Below are positions 63,916-64,000 of a DNA stretch of 64,000 bases, piece by piece. Under the pieces are notes generated by a model. The model saw only the letters and a list, made by a program, of their open reading frames with translations, did no database searches and was not told where the DNA came from. Source of the DNA: Steinernema hermaphroditum (lineage: Eukaryota > Nematoda > Chromadorea > Rhabditida > Steinernematidae); contig CM059622.1 in assembly GCA_030435675.1 (NCBI GenBank), forward strand, positions 14,632,001 through 14,696,000, written 5' to 3'. Every line of letters starts with the position of its first letter. Position 1 is the stretch's first letter. The translations under genes were made by a program, and so were the position numbers.

Positions 63916-63983
63916 ATTTACTACGGCGACGTAGTTGACGTAGTCGACTGTCGTCCGGCAGATAAAGGTCCAATTATGTGAAT

Positions 63984-64000
63984 AAACCCGGCTGCGCGCG
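63984..64000 (+). mobile_element. composite interspersed repeat, copy 5 (start only)
   Basis: AAACCCGGCTGCGCGCG at the window edge equals the outer end of copies 1 and 2; the rest lies outside. Confidence 0.6.

Overview
The window reads as nuclear DNA of a nematode, and the lineage looks Steinernema-like; that genus placement is inference from a lineage-specific gene family. Support comes from very short introns (about 43-50 bases) with GT..TTTCAG borders, TTTCAG sites 10-14 bases before many start codons that look like spliced-leader acceptors, a two-module Ly6/ET-type surface protein, mariner, Mutator-like and BEL/Pao transposon remnants, and many fold-back repeats. There is no operon-like bacterial layout. 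Coding density is low and much sequence is repeat-derived.

Left third (1-21 kb): dominated by dispersed copies of one fast-evolving family of about 320-350 residue proteins that begin MD[S/C]VPYKFCE and look like divergent F-box plus leucine-rich-like proteins. Copies lie at 423, 2283, 4501, 9937 (frameshifted), 17678 and 20139 (frameshifted), with fragments at 8673 and 17002. Most have the same bipartite upstream block (GTTGAGAACGGTGTCGAG, then ATCGATTGAAA) about 100-280 bases before the start codon. Between them lie a secreted-protein gene broken by a repeat carrying a 341-base CA tract, a Ly6/ET-like GPI-anchored protein (11258-12466), two divergent Arf-type GTPases (13591 and 15641), a tRNA-Asp/tRNA-Glu pair, and a fold-back transposon with a 9-base target duplication.

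Middle (21-43 kb): a tRNA-Thr; a duplicated proline/histidine-rich secreted peptide gene (22388 and 25946); GGYGRP-repeat and Gly/Pro/Tyr-rich secreted proteins (27069 and 36873); two more tRNA-Glu/Asp pairs; and an RNA-biology cluster. The cluster holds two single-CCCH zinc-finger genes (30638 and 37597), a full EXOSC10/Rrp6 exosome nuclease (38947-42749, 877 residues), and an intact-frame chimeric paralogue (32093-33672) that joins half a CCCH finger to an Rrp6-like DEDDy exonuclease and HRDC domain and ends in a predicted membrane anchor. This chimera is the most unusual protein-coding object in the window.

Right third (43-64 kb): sparse genes (a divergent family member at 45711; family members at 50015, 54507 (truncated), 58138 and 62263; a SETD2-like histone methyltransferase at 55511; a truncated B3GNTL1-like glycosyltransferase at 57546) among mobile elements. 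These include a broken Mutator-like transposase, mariner and BEL/Pao fragments, a 1.64-kb near-perfect palindrome, a 372-base inverted-repeat element with an 8-base target duplication, and a GC-rich fold-back element whose empty site exists at about 4.2 kb. Apart from the RNA-processing cluster there is no obvious pathway; the region looks like a repeat-rich, rapidly duplicating accessory region.
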